Shown one piece after another: positions 13,843 to 16,006 of a stretch of 16,006 nt of DNA. Where the stretch lies: contig CAZIGW010000295.1 of assembly GCA_964538565.1 (NCBI GenBank), forward strand, positions 1-16,006, given 5' to 3'. The DNA is from CAYVBN01 sp964538565 (lineage in GTDB: Bacteria > Pseudomonadota > Alphaproteobacteria > Rhizobiales > Xanthobacteraceae). Both the position numbers and the translations under genes were made by a program. The notes under the pieces are model-generated. The model saw nothing but the letters and a program-made list of their open reading frames with translations, did no database searches and was not told the DNA's origin. Each line of letters starts with the position of its first letter. The stretch's first letter is position 1.

Positions 13843-14880
13843 ATGAAAGCGCTCGTCTACGGCGGGCCGGGCAAGAAGGCGCTCGAAGAGCGCCCGAAAC
13901 CCGAGCTTCGCAAGCCCGGGGACGCGATCGTGCGGATCACCCGGACGACGATCTGCGGGACCGATCTGCACATCCTCAAGGGCGACGTGCCGACGTGCGC
14001 CCCTGGGCGAATCCTCGGGCATGAAGGCGTCGGCGTGGTCGAAGCCGTCGGCGCCGGGGTGACGGCATTTCGTTCCGGCGACCGCGTGCTGATTTCCTGC
14101 ATCTCGGCATGCGGCAAATGCGAATATTGCCGCCGCGGCATGTATTCCCATTGCGCCACCGGCGGCTGGATTCTCGGCAACGAGGTGGACGGCACGCAGG
14201 CCGAATACGTGCGCGTTCCGCATGCCGACACGAGTCTCCATCCGATTCCGGCAGAGGCGGATGAAGAGGCGCTGGTGATGCTGAGCGACATCCTGCCCAC
14301 CGGATTCGAATGCGGTGTGCTCAACGGCAAGGTCGCGCCTGGCTCGACCGTCGCGATCGTCGGCGCCGGCCCGATCGGGCTCGCCACGCTACTGACCGCC
14401 CAGTTCTATTCGCCGGCCGAAATCATCATGATCGATATCGATGACAGCCGGCTCGAATTCGCACGGCGTTTCGGAGCGACGCGCACGATCAACAGTCGTG
14501 ACGGAAAGGCCGCGGACGCCGTGAAGACAATGACGGAAGGCCGCGGCGTGGACACCGCGATCGAGGCGGTCGGTGTGCCGGCGACGTTTCTCCTGTGCGA
14601 GGAACTGGTCGCGCCGGGCGGCATCATCGCCAACATCGGGGTGCACGGAACGAAGGTCGACCTTCACCTCGAGACCTTGTGGGCGCACAACATTTCGATC
14701 ACCACGCGGCTGGTCGACACCATCACCACGCCGATGCTGCTCAAGACCATCCGGTCGAAGAAGATCGATGCGAAGCTGCTCATCACCCATCGCTTCAAGC
14801 TGGACCAGATCTTGGACGCGTACGAGACCTTCGGCCATGCCGCGAGCACGCGCGCCCTCAAGGTGATCATCGAGGCGTAG
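13843..14880 (+). CDS. Zinc-dependent alcohol dehydrogenase, MDR superfamily
   Basis: This 345-residue cytoplasmic oxidoreductase is of the tetrameric secondary-alcohol dehydrogenase type. Predicted catalytic zinc ligands are Cys38 (TICGTDLHIL), His60 (ILGHEGVG) and Asp149 (MLSDILPTGFE), the Cys-His-Asp set known for Thermoanaerobacter and Clostridium isopropanol dehydrogenases. The structural zinc cysteines are complete: Cys90, 93, 96 and 104 in SACGKCEYCRRGMYSHC. The Rossmann motif GAGPIGLA starts at residue 174. The second strand ends MIDIDDSR, where the acidic residue suggests NAD rather than NADP. The C-terminus ends ALKVIIEA as usual. An AGGAG site 6 bases before the ATG supports the start. 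The substrate cannot be read from sequence. The nearest genes do not form an evident pathway with it. Confidence 0.95.
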   Translation: MKALVYGGPGKKALEERPKPELRKPGDAIVRITRTTICGTDLHILKGDVPTCAPGRILGHEGVGVVEAVGAGVTAFRSGDRVLISCISACGKCEYCRRGMYSHCATGGWILGNEVDGTQAEYVRVPHADTSLHPIPAEADEEALVMLSDILPTGFECGVLNGKVAPGSTVAIVGAGPIGLATLLTAQFYSPAEIIMIDIDDSRLEFARRFGATRTINSRDGKAADAVKTMTEGRGVDTAIEAVGVPATFLLCEELVAPGGIIANIGVHGTKVDLHLETLWAHNISITTRLVDTITTPMLLKTIRSKKIDAKLLITHRFKLDQILDAYETFGHAASTRALKVIIEA

Positions 14881-14890
14881 CGGAGGGGAG

Positions 14891-14926
14891 CCGCCGAACG
14901 ACGGCCGCTCGAAGCGCTCGCGGCGG
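14891..14926 (+). terminator. Weak candidate terminator after the dehydrogenase
   Basis: CCGCCG (14891-14896) can pair with CGGCGG (14921-14926), with an inner CGCT/AGCG pairing. It begins 10 bases after the stop codon. No T-run follows, so this is only a positional suggestion. Confidence 0.25.
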
Positions 14927-15029
14927 TAACAGGTTCCGGGCTCGTCTCCTACAGTGCGCATCGGCGAATCGCGCCATCCGGACTAGGATCGTCGTCCTGG
15001 TTCGTTTGGCTCTTTTGGGGAGGGCGAGG

Positions 15030-15287
15030 ATGACGATCGAAGCGCTCATCATCTGGCTGGTCATCGGGGCGATCGCGGGCTGGATCGCGGGCCTGCTCAT
15101 CAAGGGATACGGGTTCGGTCTCGTCGGCAACATCATCGTGGGAATCGTCGGCGCGGTGATCGCCGGCTGGCTGCTGCCACGGATCGGGATCTACCTGGCC
15201 GGCGGCATCGTCGCCGCGATCATCAATGCGGTGATCGGCGCGGTCATCCTCCTGCTGATCCTCGGATTGTTCAGACAAAGAGCCTGA
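15030..15287 (+). CDS. GlsB/YeaQ/YmgE-family small membrane stress protein
   Basis: This 85-residue protein is almost wholly hydrophobic: an opening MTIEALIIWLVIGAIAGWIAG, a Gly-rich turn KGYGFGLVGNIIVGIVGAVIAGW, and a last helix VIGAVILLLILGLFRQR. Three TM segments and the GlxGNIIVGIVGAxxG block are diagnostic of the family, formerly called transglycosylase-associated proteins, which are often induced by stress. The biochemical role is unknown. The ATG at 15030 follows GGGGAGGGCGAGG closely. It lies 149 bases after the dehydrogenase and could have its own promoter; I found no clear EcfG-type (GGAAC...CGTT) site upstream. Confidence 0.92.
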   Translation: MTIEALIIWLVIGAIAGWIAGLLIKGYGFGLVGNIIVGIVGAVIAGWLLPRIGIYLAGGIVAAIINAVIGAVILLLILGLFRQRA

Positions 15288-15589
15288 TCGGGAACGCACG
15301 CGGATCGTCGCGCAGCACCGGCGCGCCCGGCGACTTTTCCGTAGAGCACGGGCCGGCTGGCCGAATGCGGCGACGTTGGCGCATTTTCGAGCGAGGCGAC
15401 TCGCCTCGCGTTAAGAAAACGCGTCGAAGCACAAAGCCTGGGCCCTGGTTCTAATTCGATCGAAGTCGGAATAGCTCTGGATCGCAATCCGTAGGAGTGG
15501 AAACCGGCTTTGCGCGAGATCGCACTCTCATTCCACAGCTTGGCGTATGATCTCTTCGGTGAACCGATTTCACTTCGCCGGATCATGTG
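15288..15589. other. 302-base spacer with possible dispersed repeat
   Basis: No gene is seen. The part from about 15440 to 15590 (TCGGAATAGCTC... GGAAACCGGCTT... TTTCACTTCGCCGGATCATG) reads like a recurrent intergenic element I associate with Hyphomicrobiales genomes. That impression is from memory and unverified. It abuts the stop codon of the minus-strand gene at 15590. Confidence 0.4.
15391..15409. other. 8-bp inverted repeat, possible terminator or operator
   Basis: GCGAGGCG (15391-15398) and CGCCTCGC (15402-15409) form a perfect 8-bp stem with a 3-base loop. It lies 103 bases after the stop of the GlsB-like gene. The following GTTAAGAAAACG has no T-run, so termination is not well supported. 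Confidence 0.45.
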
Positions 15590-15862
15590 CTAGCGCGGGC
15601 GCACGAACGTGCGAACGATCACGCGTCCCCGCGGCGGACCGACCTGAACGCACGCCGATCGCGGCAGGCACTCGCCGCGCGCGTTGCACACCGGGTAACA
15701 GTACACGGCCGGCACCTGGCCCGGCACCTGGTACGTGAGGTCGGCCGGACCGTAGTAGTGGTTGTAGTCGCAATAAGGCGCGCATTCGGCGGCCGACGCC
15801 GCGCGCGGCGGCAGCGAGGCGAACAGAAGTCCGAGCAGCGCGGCGGTGAGCAATCTCGCCAT
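15590..15862 (-). CDS. Six-cysteine secreted small protein, unknown function
   Basis: This 90-residue precursor has a clear signal peptide (MARLLTAALLGLLFASLP..., likely cut after AASA at residue 24). The mature part is about 66 residues with six cysteines (27, 31, 55, 59, 65, 71) and many tyrosines (CAPYCDYNHYYGPADLTY; YCYPVCNARGEC). It ends in a basic tail GRVIVRTFVRPR. Six cysteines in so small a domain suggest three disulfides in the periplasm or outside the cell. I do not recognise a family. The ATG at 15862 follows GAGG and begins the signal peptide; the longer frame to 15901 adds charged residues that would disrupt it. The upstream 15863-16006 shows no gene to the window end. Confidence 0.75.
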   Translation of the reverse strand: MARLLTAALLGLLFASLPPRAASAAECAPYCDYNHYYGPADLTYQVPGQVPAVYCYPVCNARGECLPRSACVQVGPPRGRVIVRTFVRPR

Positions 15863-16006
15863 GGCGACCTCGCGTCGAGTGTAGGTCACGTCGATCGGCA
15901 AGCAGATGCCACTCGGCCGATCAATTCCGCTCCGGAGCGATGTCCGGCAGTTTGCGTCAAGGTTCTTGGACGCGCAATCGGCTTCGTGCAGGAATCACGA
16001 GACGCA

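Noticed and set aside
15289..15320. GGGAACGC as an EcfG-type general stress promoter element
   Set aside because: No CGTT at the required distance, and no plus-strand gene follows.

Overview
The window looks like a chromosomal segment from a high-GC alphaproteobacterium, most likely of the order Hyphomicrobiales (Rhizobiales). I infer this from the gene types and their order (purA plus a one-TM Ala/Pro-rich protein; rpoH next to an RluA-family pseudouridine synthase that is divergent from a DUF6476-type protein), the strong GC bias, and the intergenic palindromes. No similarity search was possible, so the genus is left open.

Layout. Positions 42-3003 (+) hold adenylosuccinate synthetase (purA) and a co-directional membrane-anchored protein of unknown function. 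They converge on a minus-strand pair: heat-shock sigma factor rpoH (3307-4212) and an rluD-like gene (4456-5466). The rluD-like gene is divergent from a small membrane protein (5465-5797), and the two start codons share one CATG. A repeat-rich spacer follows, then tRNA-Glu(CTC) at 6068-6143.

From about 6.4 kb the window changes character from housekeeping to accessory genes. These are an 875-residue three-part protein on the minus strand (EXORDIUM-like putative metallopeptidase domain, Asp-box repeat domain, lectin-like beta-propeller); an atypical NAD(P)-binding SDR protein (minus); a secreted protein with four tandem beta-gamma-crystallin domains (plus); a one-TM coiled-coil protein (minus); a Rap1a/Tai-like secreted small protein (minus); a zinc-dependent alcohol dehydrogenase (plus); a GlsB/YeaQ-type membrane stress protein (plus); and a six-cysteine secreted small protein (minus).

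How they relate. The core block covers AMP synthesis, heat-shock transcription and rRNA modification. The accessory block leans to the cell envelope and surface: five of its eight proteins carry a signal peptide or membrane segments, and two are built of long internal repeats. I see no integrase, transposase, CRISPR array, phage gene or secretion-system cluster. The most unusual items are the 875-residue protein and the calcium-signature crystallin protein, which lie within about 1.2 kb of each other either side of the SDR gene. A shared function is possible but not shown by the sequence.
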